This document shows positions 17,017 to 26,271 of a DNA stretch of 64,000 nt, piece after piece. The number at the start of each line of letters is the position of its first letter. Position 1 is the stretch's first letter. The position numbers and the translations under genes were made by a program. Origin of the DNA: Psychroserpens luteus (GTDB lineage Bacteria > Bacteroidota > Bacteroidia > Flavobacteriales > Flavobacteriaceae); contig NZ_JADILU010000003.1 in NCBI RefSeq assembly GCF_015319355.1, positions 310,001 through 374,000 on the forward strand, in the 5' to 3' direction. The notes under the pieces are model-generated. The model searched no databases. It saw only the letters and a list, made by a program, of their open reading frames with translations, and had not been told where the DNA came from.

Positions 17017-18275
17017 TGGCTAACTACAAATTTTAAGGGATTAAACTGAAATTGTGAACTTGTAATATAATAGATACCACTGTTTATCTGTGATACGTCT
17101 ATGGATATTAACGTATTATTAACGTCAACAGTTTTTACCACTTGACCTAGGCTATTGAAAACATGTAATTTTAGTTCGTTTACTAAACTCAAATCGACTT
17201 TTAGTTTAAGGGTATTACCAATGACATTTGATTCTAGAATTGTTAGCATTTCTGATGTGCTAAATTCTGAAATACTTAATGATTGATTGGTTTGTAGTTC
17301 TAAAGTAACGGGAAGATGATCACTAAAATTGTGTAAAGCGTTACGGATTTCATAAGAAAAATCTGAGCCAGCACAATCGCTAGAATTAATGGATTGATTA
17401 TAGCAATCTATATTTTCATTATTTCCGTAGACATCATAACTTCCTGCAACGAAAGATAAATCTGGATTAGCAGTCATGTTTTCCGAAGTCATAATAAAAT
17501 CAAATCGGTCATCAAAACCACCTGTTGTACCACCAAGTCCTGTTTGAGTTCGTGTAGATTGTGTCATCACATCAATATAATTTGTATTGTTATGCCAGCT
17601 TCCAATACGATTTGCAGGATCAATTAAAACGATATTATTATCAGTATCTATAAGTTTTTGAAATGCAGGTTCAGAGTTGGTGTAGACGTTGAAATCTCCT
17701 GAGAGAATGATATTGCTATCTGCAGGTAAACCATCCAAATAACTAATTAAATCTTCAACCATTTCTAATCGGGAAGCTTGATTTGAACTTCCGCTAGATG
17801 CTTTTAAGTGACAGACGAAAAAGTCAATGATAATTGGTGTTGTGACTTGTTCTATAGAATTTATTTTTAACTGATAATGATTAAAATCTCTAAAAATAGT
17901 CGTTATAATATCTTGATTTTCTAAAATGAATTTTGAACTGTCAAAATATATCAATTGCTGTAGATCATTTTGATTACCTATGTTATCATCTGATGTATTG
18001 AGTTCAAAAATGGCGCTTTGGTAATTTGGATTAATATCTTGAAGGGTATTTAAAATTGTGTTAGCTCCAGAAATATTATTGAGCTCACATACCATAAAAA
18101 TATCTGGTCTGTAACCATCCAAAATAAATTCTAAGTCATTTATTCTATTTGGTACAGCATCTTCCAATGGGAAATTAAGCACATTGTAAAACATGAGTTT
18201 AAATTCTGTTTGCCCAAAGAGTGACAAGTTAGAAATAGCAAATGCAAAAACAAATAAAATGAATTTCTTAATCAT
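17013..18275 (-). CDS. Secreted endonuclease/exonuclease/phosphatase-fold protein with T9SS type A sorting domain
   Basis: 420 residues. The signal peptide ends about residue 22 (LFGQ). Residues 25-330 are an EEP-superfamily domain: CELNN (metal Glu region), SGDFNVY (about 199-205, the GDFN motif) and the terminal SDHLPVTLEL, whose Asp-His is the catalytic pair in DNase I-like enzymes. The last 75 residues form a T9SS sorting domain (VFNSLGQVVKTVD, NSGIYYITS). It should be secreted by the type IX system and act on extracellular nucleic acid or phosphodiesters. The stop codon overlaps the start of the next gene by 4 bp, so both are in one operon. Confidence 0.82.
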   Translation of the reverse strand: MIKKFILFVFAFAISNLSLFGQTEFKLMFYNVLNFPLEDAVPNRINDLEFILDGYRPDIFMVCELNNISGANTILNTLQDINPNYQSAIFELNTSDDNIGNQNDLQQLIYFDSSKFILENQDIITTIFRDFNHYQLKINSIEQVTTPIIIDFFVCHLKASSGSSNQASRLEMVEDLISYLDGLPADSNIILSGDFNVYTNSEPAFQKLIDTDNNIVLIDPANRIGSWHNNTNYIDVMTQSTRTQTGLGGTTGGFDDRFDFIMTSENMTANPDLSFVAGSYDVYGNNENIDCYNQSINSSDCAGSDFSYEIRNALHNFSDHLPVTLELQTNQSLSISEFSTSEMLTILESNVIGNTLKLKVDLSLVNELKLHVFNSLGQVVKTVDVNNTLISIDVSQINSGIYYITSSQFQFNPLKFVVSH

Positions 18276-18300
18276 AGCAGTAATCTTGAAATTATGATTG

Positions 18301-18356
18301 AGAACTTATTTAAACTTTCTAAATTTTAGTGAATATAAAAAGATTAAATAAGTTCT
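18301..18356. repeat. Perfect 13-bp inverted repeat
   Basis: AGAACTTATTTAA (18301-18313) is exactly complementary to 18344-18356, with a 30-base loop. It lies between the stop of the LOG gene (18368) and the start of the nuclease gene (18275). It could be a weak terminator or a protein-binding dyad. No long T-run follows directly. Confidence 0.55.
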
Positions 18357-18367
18357 AAATTTGTCGT

Positions 18368-19054
18368 TTAGAAATTTGGACTCAAACCATAATCTTTATA
18401 GAAATTATCTAAAATTGAAATAACTTCATCAGTAGTATCAACCAAGTGAATTAAATCTAAATCTTTGGCGCTAATATTACCAGCATCTAACAACGTAGAT
18501 TTAACCCAGTCCATTAATCCTCCCCAAAAATCAATACCAACAAGAATGATTGGAAATTTTTCAATTTTGTTAGTTTGAATAAGCGTCATTGCTTCAAAAA
18601 GTTCATCTAGAGTACCAAAACCTCCTGGCATTACTACAAAGCCTTGAGAATACTTCACGAACATTACTTTACGAACGAAGAAATAATCAAAATCTAAACT
18701 TTTATCATTGTCTATGTATGGATTGTCATGTTGTTCAAACGGTAAATCGATATTTAATCCAACAGAAGTTCCTCCAGCAATATGAGCACCTTTATTACCT
18801 GCTTCCATAATTCCTGGTCCACCACCTGTGATGACTCCATAACCATGATCTACAATTTTAGTAGCCATTTCTTCTGCTAATTTGTAGTATTTATGATCTG
18901 GTTTTGTTCTAGCAGATCCAAAAATAGAAACGCAAGGTCCAATTTTACTTAGTTTTTCATAGCCATTAACAAATTCTCCCATGATTTTAAAAATCGCCCA
19001 AGAATCGTTTGTTTTAATCTCATTCCAACGTTTTGTGTTCTGTTCTGTTCTCAT
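18368..19054 (-). CDS. LOG family protein (Rossmann-fold nucleotide phosphoribohydrolase type)
   Basis: 228 residues. Both diagnostic LOG motifs are present: GGGPGIMEAGNKGA (about 77-90) and PGGFGTLDE (about 142-150, the PGGxGTxxE catalytic motif). Characterised relatives hydrolyse cytokinin riboside 5'-monophosphates or other nucleoside monophosphates; the physiological substrate in this organism is not known. Cytoplasmic, no signal. It is separated from the downstream nuclease by an inverted repeat, so it is probably monocistronic. Confidence 0.88.
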   Translation of the reverse strand: MRTEQNTKRWNEIKTNDSWAIFKIMGEFVNGYEKLSKIGPCVSIFGSARTKPDHKYYKLAEEMATKIVDHGYGVITGGGPGIMEAGNKGAHIAGGTSVGLNIDLPFEQHDNPYIDNDKSLDFDYFFVRKVMFVKYSQGFVVMPGGFGTLDELFEAMTLIQTNKIEKFPIILVGIDFWGGLMDWVKSTLLDAGNISAKDLDLIHLVDTTDEVISILDNFYKDYGLSPNF

Positions 19055-19151
19055 ATATATTTAATATTTTTTATCTTGACAAAGCCACAAATTTAAGTGA
19101 AAAGAGATAAAAATCGGTACGAAATAGTGTTTTAGTTAAGTGATTTATAAA

Positions 19152-19192
19152 CAAAAAAAGAGCCATCTAAATTAATAGATAGCTCTTCGTTT
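19152..19192 (-). terminator. Rho-independent terminator of the small membrane protein gene
   Basis: AAGAGCCATCTA pairs with TAGATAGCTCTT around AATTAA, with one mismatch, and A-runs precede it on the plus strand (T-run on the minus strand). It lies about 20 bp beyond the minus-strand stop codon at 19211. Confidence 0.85.
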
Positions 19193-19210
19193 AAATTTAT
19201 ATGTGTAGAC

Positions 19211-19402
<192 letters not shown>

Positions 19403-19508
19403 CTAAATTTACATTAAAGTCATATACAATAAAAATTATGAAAGCGATAGAATTAATATCTTGCTTGATAGAGGACGGATTCGTTTTTTTCTTCGGAAAT
19501 GAGCCTAA

Positions 19509-22337
19509 TTACAACTCTTTTTTAAGAAATTTAGCAGTATAGCTCTTCTTGTCTTTTACGATTTCCTCTGGAGTACCTTTAGCAACAACATTTCCTCCAC
19601 CTTGACCACCTTCGTAACCAATATCTATGATGTAGTCACACATTTTAACAACATCAAGATTGTGTTCAATAATGAGCACAGTATTTCCTTTGTCAACCAA
19701 TTTATTAAGAACGAGCATTAATACTCTAATGTCTTCAAAATGTAAACCAGTAGTAGGTTCATCAAGAATATAAAATGTATTTCCTGTATCTCGCTTGCTT
19801 AATTCTGTAGCCAATTTGATACGTTGAGCTTCTCCTCCAGAAAGTGTCGTGCTTTGTTGACCAAGCGTAATATAACCTAAACCAACATCAACAATCGTTG
19901 ATAGCTTTTTATGAATTTTCGGGATGTGTTCAAAGAAATCTACAGCCTCATTCATCGTCATGTCTAAAACATCACTAATAGATTTTCCTTTGTATCTAAT
20001 TTCTAGTGTTTCTCTATTAAATCGTTTTCCTTGGCAGGTTTCACATTCTACGTAAACGTCTGGGAGGAAATTCATTTCAATGACTCTTAAACCACCACCT
20101 TGACAAGTTTCACAGCGACCACCTTTAACATTAAAACTAAAACGTCCAGCTTTATAACCTCTAATCATCGCTTCAGGAATCTTAGCAAATAAACTACGAA
20201 TCTCATCAAACGTCTTTGTGTATGTCGCAGGATTACTTCGTGGTGTTCTTCCAATTGGAGATTGGTTAATGTCAATAACCTTATCACAATGCTCTAAACC
20301 TTTTATGCTTTTATATGGCATTGGTTCTTTGACACCATTAAAATAATAAGCATTCATAATAGGGTATAACGTTTCATTAATTAACGTCGATTTCCCGCTT
20401 CCTGAAACTCCAGTCACTCCAATCATTTTCCCTAACGGAATTTCAATAGACACATTCTTCAAGTTATTACCAGTACAACCTTTAAGAACTATTTTTTTAC
20501 CGTTTCCTTTTCGTCTTGTCTTTGGCACAGGGATTTCTCTCTTTCCATTGAGGTAATCTGCAGTTAGCGTGTCATGCGTTAGTAATTCTGCAGGAGTACC
20601 AATACTTATAATTTCTCCACCGTATTTCCCTGCTTTTGGACCAATATCAATCACATAGTCTGCACGCTCAATCATATCTTTGTCATGCTCTACAACAATA
20701 ACAGAGTTTCCAATATCACGTAGAGATTCTAAGGAGTTGATGAGTTTTTCGTTATCACGTTGATGCAAACCAATACTAGGCTCATCTAAAATATATAATA
20801 CACCAACTAATTGTGAGCCAATTTGTGTGGCTAATCTAATACGTTGTGCTTCTCCACCAGATAATGATTTTGAGCTTCGGTTTAATGATAAATAATCTAA
20901 ACCAACGTCCAATAAAAATGTTATTCTAGATTTGATTTCTTTGATGACTTCTTCGCCAATTAATAATTGCGTTTTACTCAAATGTTGGTTTAAGTTTTCA
21001 AACCAAGCAGCTAAATCTACAATGTCTTTGTTTGCCAATTCTGCAATGTTAAGACCGTTGACTTTAAAGTATAATGATTCTTTTCTAAGTCGAGATCCTT
21101 CACATGTAGGACATTCAACCTTATCCATATAATCTTTTGCCCAACGTTTTAATGACGTTGTTTCCGCATTTTTATATTGACTTTCTATAAAGTTCGCAAC
21201 ACCTTCAAAATCGATGTTATAATCTCTCGTAACTCCTAAAGTTTTACTTTCTACGGAAAACTTGTCGCTTCCACCATACAATATCATTTGTTTAGCTTCC
21301 GAAGGAATACTTTTATATTCATCATTTAAACTGAAATCAAAGCGCTGTGCTATCGTTTCAAACTGCTTAAAAATCCAACTGTTTTTTTGTGGACCATGAG
21401 GAGCCAATGCTCCAGCTTTTATAGATAATGAATCATCTGGTATAATCTTATCTTCGTTCACCTGATAAAGTGTGCCAATCCCATTACAAGTTTGACAAGC
21501 CCCTTTTGGTGAATTAAATGAGAAGTTATTAGGTTCTGGATTTGGATAAGAAATTCCAGACGATGGACACATTAAATTCCGACTAAAATAACGCGCTTCA
21601 TTTGTGTCATGATCAAGAACCATCAACACATCATCACCATGATACATTGCTGTGTTTATGGTTTCAGATAAACGTTTATCATTATCATCTGTATCGTCAA
21701 TTTTCAATCTGTCAATTACAATTTCAATATCGTGCATTTTGTAACGATCCAGTTTCATGCCTTTGACTAAATCTCTAACTTCGCCATCTGCTCTTACTTT
21801 TAAGAAACCTTGCTTTGCGATTTGTTCAAATAATTCGCGATAATGACCTTTACGAGAACGCACTACAGGAGAGAGGATATTGATTTTTTTTCCTTTATAA
21901 CTCTCTTTTATTAATTCTTTGATTTGCTCATCACTGTAACTCACCATTTTCTCACCAGTGTTATAACTGTAAGCATCACTGGCACGAGCGTAAAGTAATC
22001 TTAAGAAATCATAAATTTCGGTAATGGTACCAACGGTAGATCGAGGTGATTTACTAGTTGTCTTTTGCTCAATAGCAATTACAGGAGAAAGACCATCAAT
22101 TTTATCTACGTCTGGACGTTCTAATCCGCCAAGAAATTGTCTTGCATAAGCAGAGAATGTTTCAATATATCGACGTTGGCCTTCTGCATAAATCGTATCA
22201 AATGCTAGAGATGATTTTCCGCTACCAGATAAACCTGTAATCACTACAAGTTTTTCTCTAGGAATTGTAACATCAATGTTTTTTAGGTTGTGAACTCTCG
22301 CGCCTTGAACCTCAATTGCATCATCAAATTTGGTCAT
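19509..22337 (-). CDS. uvrA: Excinuclease ABC subunit A
   Basis: 942 residues, full length. It has two ABC ATPase halves, each with Walker A ([14 protein letters not shown] about 34-47; [14 protein letters not shown] in the second half), [13 protein letters not shown] and [13 protein letters not shown] signatures, and the zinc-finger Cys pairs ([16 protein letters not shown] and CETCQGKR). UvrA is the damage-recognition subunit of nucleotide excision repair in the cytoplasm, loading UvrB. A divergent gene of unknown function (22459) starts 121 bp away. Confidence 0.96.
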   Translation of the reverse strand: MTKFDDAIEVQGARVHNLKNIDVTIPREKLVVITGLSGSGKSSLAFDTIYAEGQRRYIETFSAYARQFLGGLERPDVDKIDGLSPVIAIEQKTTSKSPRSTVGTITEIYDFLRLLYARASDAYSYNTGEKMVSYSDEQIKELIKESYKGKKINILSPVVRSRKGHYRELFEQIAKQGFLKVRADGEVRDLVKGMKLDRYKMHDIEIVIDRLKIDDTDDNDKRLSETINTAMYHGDDVLMVLDHDTNEARYFSRNLMCPSSGISYPNPEPNNFSFNSPKGACQTCNGIGTLYQVNEDKIIPDDSLSIKAGALAPHGPQKNSWIFKQFETIAQRFDFSLNDEYKSIPSEAKQMILYGGSDKFSVESKTLGVTRDYNIDFEGVANFIESQYKNAETTSLKRWAKDYMDKVECPTCEGSRLRKESLYFKVNGLNIAELANKDIVDLAAWFENLNQHLSKTQLLIGEEVIKEIKSRITFLLDVGLDYLSLNRSSKSLSGGEAQRIRLATQIGSQLVGVLYILDEPSIGLHQRDNEKLINSLESLRDIGNSVIVVEHDKDMIERADYVIDIGPKAGKYGGEIISIGTPAELLTHDTLTADYLNGKREIPVPKTRRKGNGKKIVLKGCTGNNLKNVSIEIPLGKMIGVTGVSGSGKSTLINETLYPIMNAYYFNGVKEPMPYKSIKGLEHCDKVIDINQSPIGRTPRSNPATYTKTFDEIRSLFAKIPEAMIRGYKAGRFSFNVKGGRCETCQGGGLRVIEMNFLPDVYVECETCQGKRFNRETLEIRYKGKSISDVLDMTMNEAVDFFEHIPKIHKKLSTIVDVGLGYITLGQQSTTLSGGEAQRIKLATELSKRDTGNTFYILDEPTTGLHFEDIRVLMLVLNKLVDKGNTVLIIEHNLDVVKMCDYIIDIGYEGGQGGGNVVAKGTPEEIVKDKKSYTAKFLKKEL

Positions 22338-22373
22338 AAATGTATTGGAATGTGTGTTTTAATAGCAAAAGTG

Positions 22374-22381
22374 CAAAGGTA
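22374..22381 (-). promoter_or_regulatory. -7 box for uvrA
   Basis: The minus strand reads TACCTTTG, matching TAnnTTTG, 37 bp upstream of the uvrA start. I see no good TTG at the expected -33 position, so confidence is moderate. Confidence 0.45.
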
Positions 22382-22401
22382 CAGATTTAGTTGTTAAATT
22401 C

Positions 22402-22434
22402 TTGTGAACTTTATTTTAGGATTCATTATACTTG
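22402..22434 (+). promoter_or_regulatory. Promoter for the 22459 gene
   Basis: TTG (22402-22404), a 22-bp spacer, then TATACTTG (22427-22434), one mismatch from TAnnTTTG. The ATG follows 24 bp later. It lies back to back with the uvrA -7 box. Confidence 0.5.
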
Positions 22435-22458
22435 TAATAGAATTAAAAATTTATAAAC

Positions 22459-22986
22459 ATGCAATTATTAGGAATAGGATCAAGAATTAACCACAACGAA
22501 TTTGGAAAAGGAGTCGTAACAAATGTCACCTCAAAACAGTATTGGGTCACTTTCATGGATAGCGGATTAGAAACCATAGACATCGATAGCGAGTTTGAAG
22601 TTATTGAAGCCTGCGAAGACGAAGTAGACACGATTAGTTTTGCAGAAGTTGAAAGTAGTCTCGTTCATATCTTAAAGAAATGGAGCGATGCTAGTGAAGT
22701 TGTAAACATTTCAGATAAATGGAAAGGTGGAAAACTCATCATGGAACCAGGAGATACCAATTTACAAGGTAAAGAAATGACTATTGATAGTTTCTTCCAT
22801 AAAATTACGATGGTAAGAGATCGATTACGTGTGATGGAACAAAAAATCAACTCCAGCAAAAATCTTGATGAACAAGAGAAAATAGATTTACAACAATACA
22901 TCACTCGTAGTTATGGAAGTTTAACGAGCTTTAATGTGTTGTTTAAAATGAAGTCACAACAGTTTATTGGACAGAAGTCTAAGTAA
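22459..22986 (+). CDS. Conserved hypothetical with N-terminal UvrD/CarD-like Tudor (SH3) segment
   Basis: 175 residues, cytoplasmic. Residues 6-40 (GSRINHNEFGKGVVTNV, then VTFMDSGLETID) resemble the small Tudor/SH3-type barrel found at the C-terminus of UvrD/PcrA helicases and in CarD-like proteins, where it contacts RNA polymerase. Residues 60-175 are helical and charged. The assignment of the fold is inference from the HxxFGxGxV pattern. It is divergent from uvrA and 1 bp upstream of a small lipoprotein gene with which it is probably co-transcribed. Confidence 0.6.
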   Translation: MQLLGIGSRINHNEFGKGVVTNVTSKQYWVTFMDSGLETIDIDSEFEVIEACEDEVDTISFAEVESSLVHILKKWSDASEVVNISDKWKGGKLIMEPGDTNLQGKEMTIDSFFHKITMVRDRLRVMEQKINSSKNLDEQEKIDLQQYITRSYGSLTSFNVLFKMKSQQFIGQKSK

Positions 22987-22987
22987 T

Positions 22988-23359
22988 ATGAAGTTTTTAT
23001 ATCTAATAATTCTAGCGATTGTAATGTCTAGTTGCAATGAAATACCTAAAGGTTGCGAAGAATTTAAAACTGGGAAATTCACTTATACAGATGAAGAGTA
23101 TTCGAATATAATTATTGAGCGTAATGACTCTCTTCAAATAGAAAGAGCTCCAGATTACACCATAATGAGTAAAATTGAATGGGTTTCAGAATGTACTTAT
23201 ACTATTGAGTGTTATGAGGTAGCAAATAAACCAAATGATCCTAGAATTGGAACTAAACTGACTGTAGATATATTGAGAATTGAAGATGATAAATATAGGT
23301 ATGATGCTAGAGTTGGAGAATATTCACAAAAAGGTTGGATTGAGAAAATAAAAGAATAA
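22988..23359 (+). CDS. Small lipoprotein of a flavobacterial family
   Basis: 123 residues from ATG 22988, immediately after the previous stop codon. Lipobox VMSSC gives lipidation at about Cys16. The body has the pattern CEEFKTGKFTY, then ERNDSLQIE, then IEWVSECTYTI. From memory, this pattern defines a family of about 125-residue Flavobacteriaceae lipoproteins that databases sometimes mislabel as DNA topoisomerase IV; nothing in the sequence supports a topoisomerase. A frame extending upstream by seven residues overlaps the previous gene and is not needed. Confidence 0.7.
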   Translation: MKFLYLIILAIVMSSCNEIPKGCEEFKTGKFTYTDEEYSNIIIERNDSLQIERAPDYTIMSKIEWVSECTYTIECYEVANKPNDPRIGTKLTVDILRIEDDKYRYDARVGEYSQKGWIEKIKE

Positions 23360-23365
23360 ATAATT

Positions 23366-23734
23366 CTAATTTTTGAAATACGCTTTTCTAATCAAAACCA
23401 CATAAACAAGTAAAGGGACTAATAAACAAATAATCACAGAAGCCTCAGTATAATTCATACCAACAGGGTTAAAACCTCTTAGAAAGTCAGCAGACACATC
23501 AAACAGCCTATTTGAGGATTCTGAAAAGTTTTTAATAAAAAGCAATACAAGAATTACAATTGCAGAAAAGCCAATTTTAAAATAGTGCTTTCCTTTAATT
23601 TTATCAATCAAAAATAGCCATGACATTGGAATGATAATAAACCAAATAATAATATTGATTTCTTTGTAACTAAAACCTGTGATTCTTGAAAGAAACATTA
23701 GGAATTCATAGGTGATATTGAAAATTTCTTTCAC
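23366..23734 (-). CDS. Hypothetical multipass membrane protein
   Basis: 122 residues with about three or four hydrophobic helices (about 26-42, 50-68, 95-117) and short basic loops. Not recognised. Its start codon overlaps the stop of the upstream gene by 4 bp (23731-23734), so translation of the two is coupled and they probably act together. It ends convergently with the small lipoprotein gene 6 bp away. Confidence 0.55.
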   Translation of the reverse strand: MKEIFNITYEFLMFLSRITGFSYKEINIIIWFIIIPMSWLFLIDKIKGKHYFKIGFSAIVILVLLFIKNFSESSNRLFDVSADFLRGFNPVGMNYTEASVIICLLVPLLVYVVLIRKAYFKN

Positions 23735-24963
23735 TTAAGAAAATCTTCCACTTTAAAAAAGTATTCAATATTTTCTAATTCTAAAGCATGAATTGTACCA
23801 TTAACATTGTCGCAAGCACTGGTTAAATTATAATCTATATGAAATGAAATTTTATCAGATTCCTCAAACGAAATTGCCATTTCATCAATACTATAATATT
23901 TCAATTTTATCAAATCAACACATTCTTTTAATTCCGGATTATTTTTGAGATTATCATAATGCGCTTGTGTTTCTTCATTTATCATTTTTTCAATCATTAC
24001 GATTTCAGAATTAAAAAGTTCCGAATTTTTAATTAGAATTAGTGAGTCTCCCACTTTTTTGAATAGAGTATAATCATAATAATACTTTCCTTGATAGTTA
24101 GGGTTTCCAGTGGAAATAGATACAAATTTCCCAAACTCACAAGTCTTAATAATTTTCGTTAAATCTTCAAAGCCACTTTCGTTAATTGTAAATTCTTCAG
24201 TATTACATTTAACTTCCGTTAATTGATATTGAGATTTTAATGTTTTCAAACCCTCAATCTCCAAACCAAAAGCCAGCAACTTATGAAACGTTGGTAATTC
24301 TGCTCCAGTATCAGTCGTTGTCCAATCGTTCCATGACGCTTCTAATCCGTTAATTGGTAAAATATCAACCCACATTTGGTAGCTTTTAGGTTTTCCATTC
24401 TCATCAAAATGCCATAAGTACGAATCTCCAGGAGTTGATCCACCATTGGTGTAAGTTATTAATAATGCATTTTCATTGTCTTCAGTTTTTACGAGTCTGC
24501 GTTCTACACCTTCATCAAAAACCTTGTAAGGAGCAACTAACCAAAAGGTATCGTTATTGAAATAATCAACAGCTTTTTGGATATAATCTTGTTTTTCTTT
24601 TCCTTCATATTTTTCTTCGGAAAAGTAAACATGAGATTTACTGTGGTCTGCTAAGTCCAAATCTACTTTAACATTTTTCCAATAGACTTCACACGTATTT
24701 TCTGTTTTATTCCATTTGTAATGATGACGCTTTTTAAATGTGAATTCTATATAATCTGTGGCTTTATAAGCATCATGATTTAAAGTATTCAACATTCTTG
24801 TAGCGAGTTGATCTGCTGCAGTACCTTGTTCTCCAGTTGGTAAGTCTTCATTGTATTTAAAATACATAAAAGCGAATAGTAGGAGTGTAGGCAATGTGAA
24901 GAAGATGATGACTCCTCCTATGATTTTTAGAATTTTTTTTGGTTTATATTTTTTTTTAGTCAC
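23731..24963 (-). CDS. Membrane-anchored hypothetical protein
   Basis: 410 residues. The N-terminus is very basic (KKKYKPKKILK) followed by one TM helix (about 12-34), so the bulk should be periplasmic. The exported part is acidic and beta-rich, with a YKWNKTENTCEVYWKNV segment and a TNGGSTPGDSYLWHF stretch. No family recognised. It is the first gene of a coupled pair with the small membrane protein at 23366. Confidence 0.6.
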   Translation of the reverse strand: MTKKKYKPKKILKIIGGVIIFFTLPTLLLFAFMYFKYNEDLPTGEQGTAADQLATRMLNTLNHDAYKATDYIEFTFKKRHHYKWNKTENTCEVYWKNVKVDLDLADHSKSHVYFSEEKYEGKEKQDYIQKAVDYFNNDTFWLVAPYKVFDEGVERRLVKTEDNENALLITYTNGGSTPGDSYLWHFDENGKPKSYQMWVDILPINGLEASWNDWTTTDTGAELPTFHKLLAFGLEIEGLKTLKSQYQLTEVKCNTEEFTINESGFEDLTKIIKTCEFGKFVSISTGNPNYQGKYYYDYTLFKKVGDSLILIKNSELFNSEIVMIEKMINEETQAHYDNLKNNPELKECVDLIKLKYYSIDEMAISFEESDKISFHIDYNLTSACDNVNGTIHALELENIEYFFKVEDFLK

Positions 24964-25100
24964 AGCTTAATATTATTAATAATTACGGTTTGCGAGTTTT
25001 AGATTATACTTTAATTATTGAATAACAAGTACAATGAGTAATTTAAACTTACATTCTTTTTTCCATTGCCGAAAAAAGAACCAAAAAAGTCTAGCCTTAA

Positions 25101-25225
25101 TTTTAAAACTTACCTATCTGTCCTCGAAAGCTAAACAAAAAGAAACTCAACTTCGCTACTCGCGAAGTCTTAAACAGCTTTTTGTTTTTAACGCTTTACT
25201 TCGTCGGATAGGTGCCAGGTTTTAA
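25101..25225. repeat. Nested palindromic intergenic element
   Basis: Three nested stems share one axis. The outer one is TTTAAAAC plus CCTATC (about 25103-25118) with GATAGG plus GTTTTAAA (25207-25225). The middle one is AGCTAAACAAAAAG (25129-25142) with CTTTTTGTT onward (25178). The inner one is ACTTCGC (25150-25156) with GCGAAGT (25162-25168). The gap 24964-25356 holds nothing else I can support; a 63-codon open frame across it is a by-product of the repeat. It resembles the multi-copy structured intergenic repeats of flavobacterial genomes. Confidence 0.6.
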
Positions 25226-25356
25226 ACTTAGGGCATTTCACTCGACTGTGCTTACTCAATTCCTCTTATAATTTTTAGAGTTTTTTTTCAAAGGTATTGA
25301 ATAATCAAATGTTAATCTAGTGCGTTTCTGAAAACAAGTTTAGAATGACGATGAAC

Positions 25357-26259
25357 TTAACTTAATCTGTTCTTAACGCCTTTTGCTAGAGCCAAAGCAG
25401 CTTTTTTATGTCTTCTAAACCAAAGTTCTGGTTCTATGAGTTCTAATTCAGTCATTGCAATATCTCCATCGTTGTCTTCAAAAATATCAACTCTTGCATA
25501 AATTGGTAATTCTGGGCAAGCGATAACAGAGGCTTCAGCAAATGCAATTTCTTCTTCAGTAGGCATGTAGTTTTCTATGCTTCCGCCAAAATCATCTTGT
25601 ACCCTAAAATCTCCAGCTTTCGCTTTTTTAAGAACAGCATGTGAGAAGGTTCCATTAAAAAGTACCATTGAGATTTCTCCTTTTTTTACAATGTTGTACT
25701 GAAAAGGTTGCAACATCATAGATTCTGAAGAAATTAATTCTTGGAAAATCTGTTCGTGTTGGTCTAAATTTTCCGAAGATAATTTATAAGTATGGCGAGC
25801 AGCACCAGAAACACATGGTTTTAAAACCGTTTCGTTCCAATTTAAAATATCATGTAATTGTGCAAGTGTGACTTTTGCTCCTTTTTCAATAAAATGACTT
25901 TCGGCAATATGAACCCCTTTTTCTTGAAGATCTAGGAGGTAATGTTTATCGATATTCCACCGAATTATCTTTTCAGAATTAAGAAGCAACGTTTCCGAAG
26001 AAATACGTTCTAACCACTCAGAAAACTCATCAAATCGATCAAAATAATCCCAAGTACTGCGAAATAATACTGCTTTGGTTGTTGACCAATCAAAAAACAT
26101 GTCATCCCAAGCGAGACGTAAAGTTTTGAGTCCTAATTGTTCTAAAGCATGATACACCAAACGGTCTTCGTAATAGACGTTATGTTTGTAATTATCGGTT
26201 TTAGAATCGTTGAGGTAGCGACTATCTGTTAAAATAACCACGTCATATAATATGTTCAA
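25357..26259 (-). CDS. ATP-grasp family protein
   Basis: 300 residues, cytoplasmic. The sequence follows the ATP-grasp plan: N-terminal pre-grasp domain (VVILTDSRYL, LFRSTWDYFD), a central LKPCVSGAARHTYKLSS segment corresponding to the nucleotide-binding lysine and small loop, and C-terminal YARVDIFEDNDGDIAMTELELIEPELWF, which carries the metal-binding Asp/Glu residues. It resembles glutathione-synthetase-like or DcsG-like ATP-grasp ligases. It should join a carboxylate to an amine using ATP; substrates unknown. It is 12 bp downstream of the tricorn-like protease gene, probably in one operon. Confidence 0.8.
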   Translation of the reverse strand: MNILYDVVILTDSRYLNDSKTDNYKHNVYYEDRLVYHALEQLGLKTLRLAWDDMFFDWSTTKAVLFRSTWDYFDRFDEFSEWLERISSETLLLNSEKIIRWNIDKHYLLDLQEKGVHIAESHFIEKGAKVTLAQLHDILNWNETVLKPCVSGAARHTYKLSSENLDQHEQIFQELISSESMMLQPFQYNIVKKGEISMVLFNGTFSHAVLKKAKAGDFRVQDDFGGSIENYMPTEEEIAFAEASVIACPELPIYARVDIFEDNDGDIAMTELELIEPELWFRRHKKAALALAKGVKNRLS

Positions 26260-26271
26260 ATTCGCTTTAGT

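Noticed and set aside
20521-20540. TGGCAC-like sigma-54 element
   Set aside because: It lies inside uvrA, with no -12 element in the right place and no gene start nearby.
22665-22904. Long antisense open frame opposite the 22459 gene (and similar ones in uvrA, tricorn-like and oleate hydratase genes)
   Set aside because: The sense proteins are well supported; the antisense frames give low-complexity proteins without family features, a common by-product in AT-rich coding DNA.
22988-23359. DNA topoisomerase IV label for the small lipoprotein
   Set aside because: It is 123 residues with a lipobox and no topoisomerase motif; the name is probably a propagated database error.
25034-25225. A 63-codon plus-strand open frame
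   Set aside because: It spans the nested palindromic element; the protein is low-complexity and basic and its codons follow the repeat, so it is not a gene.
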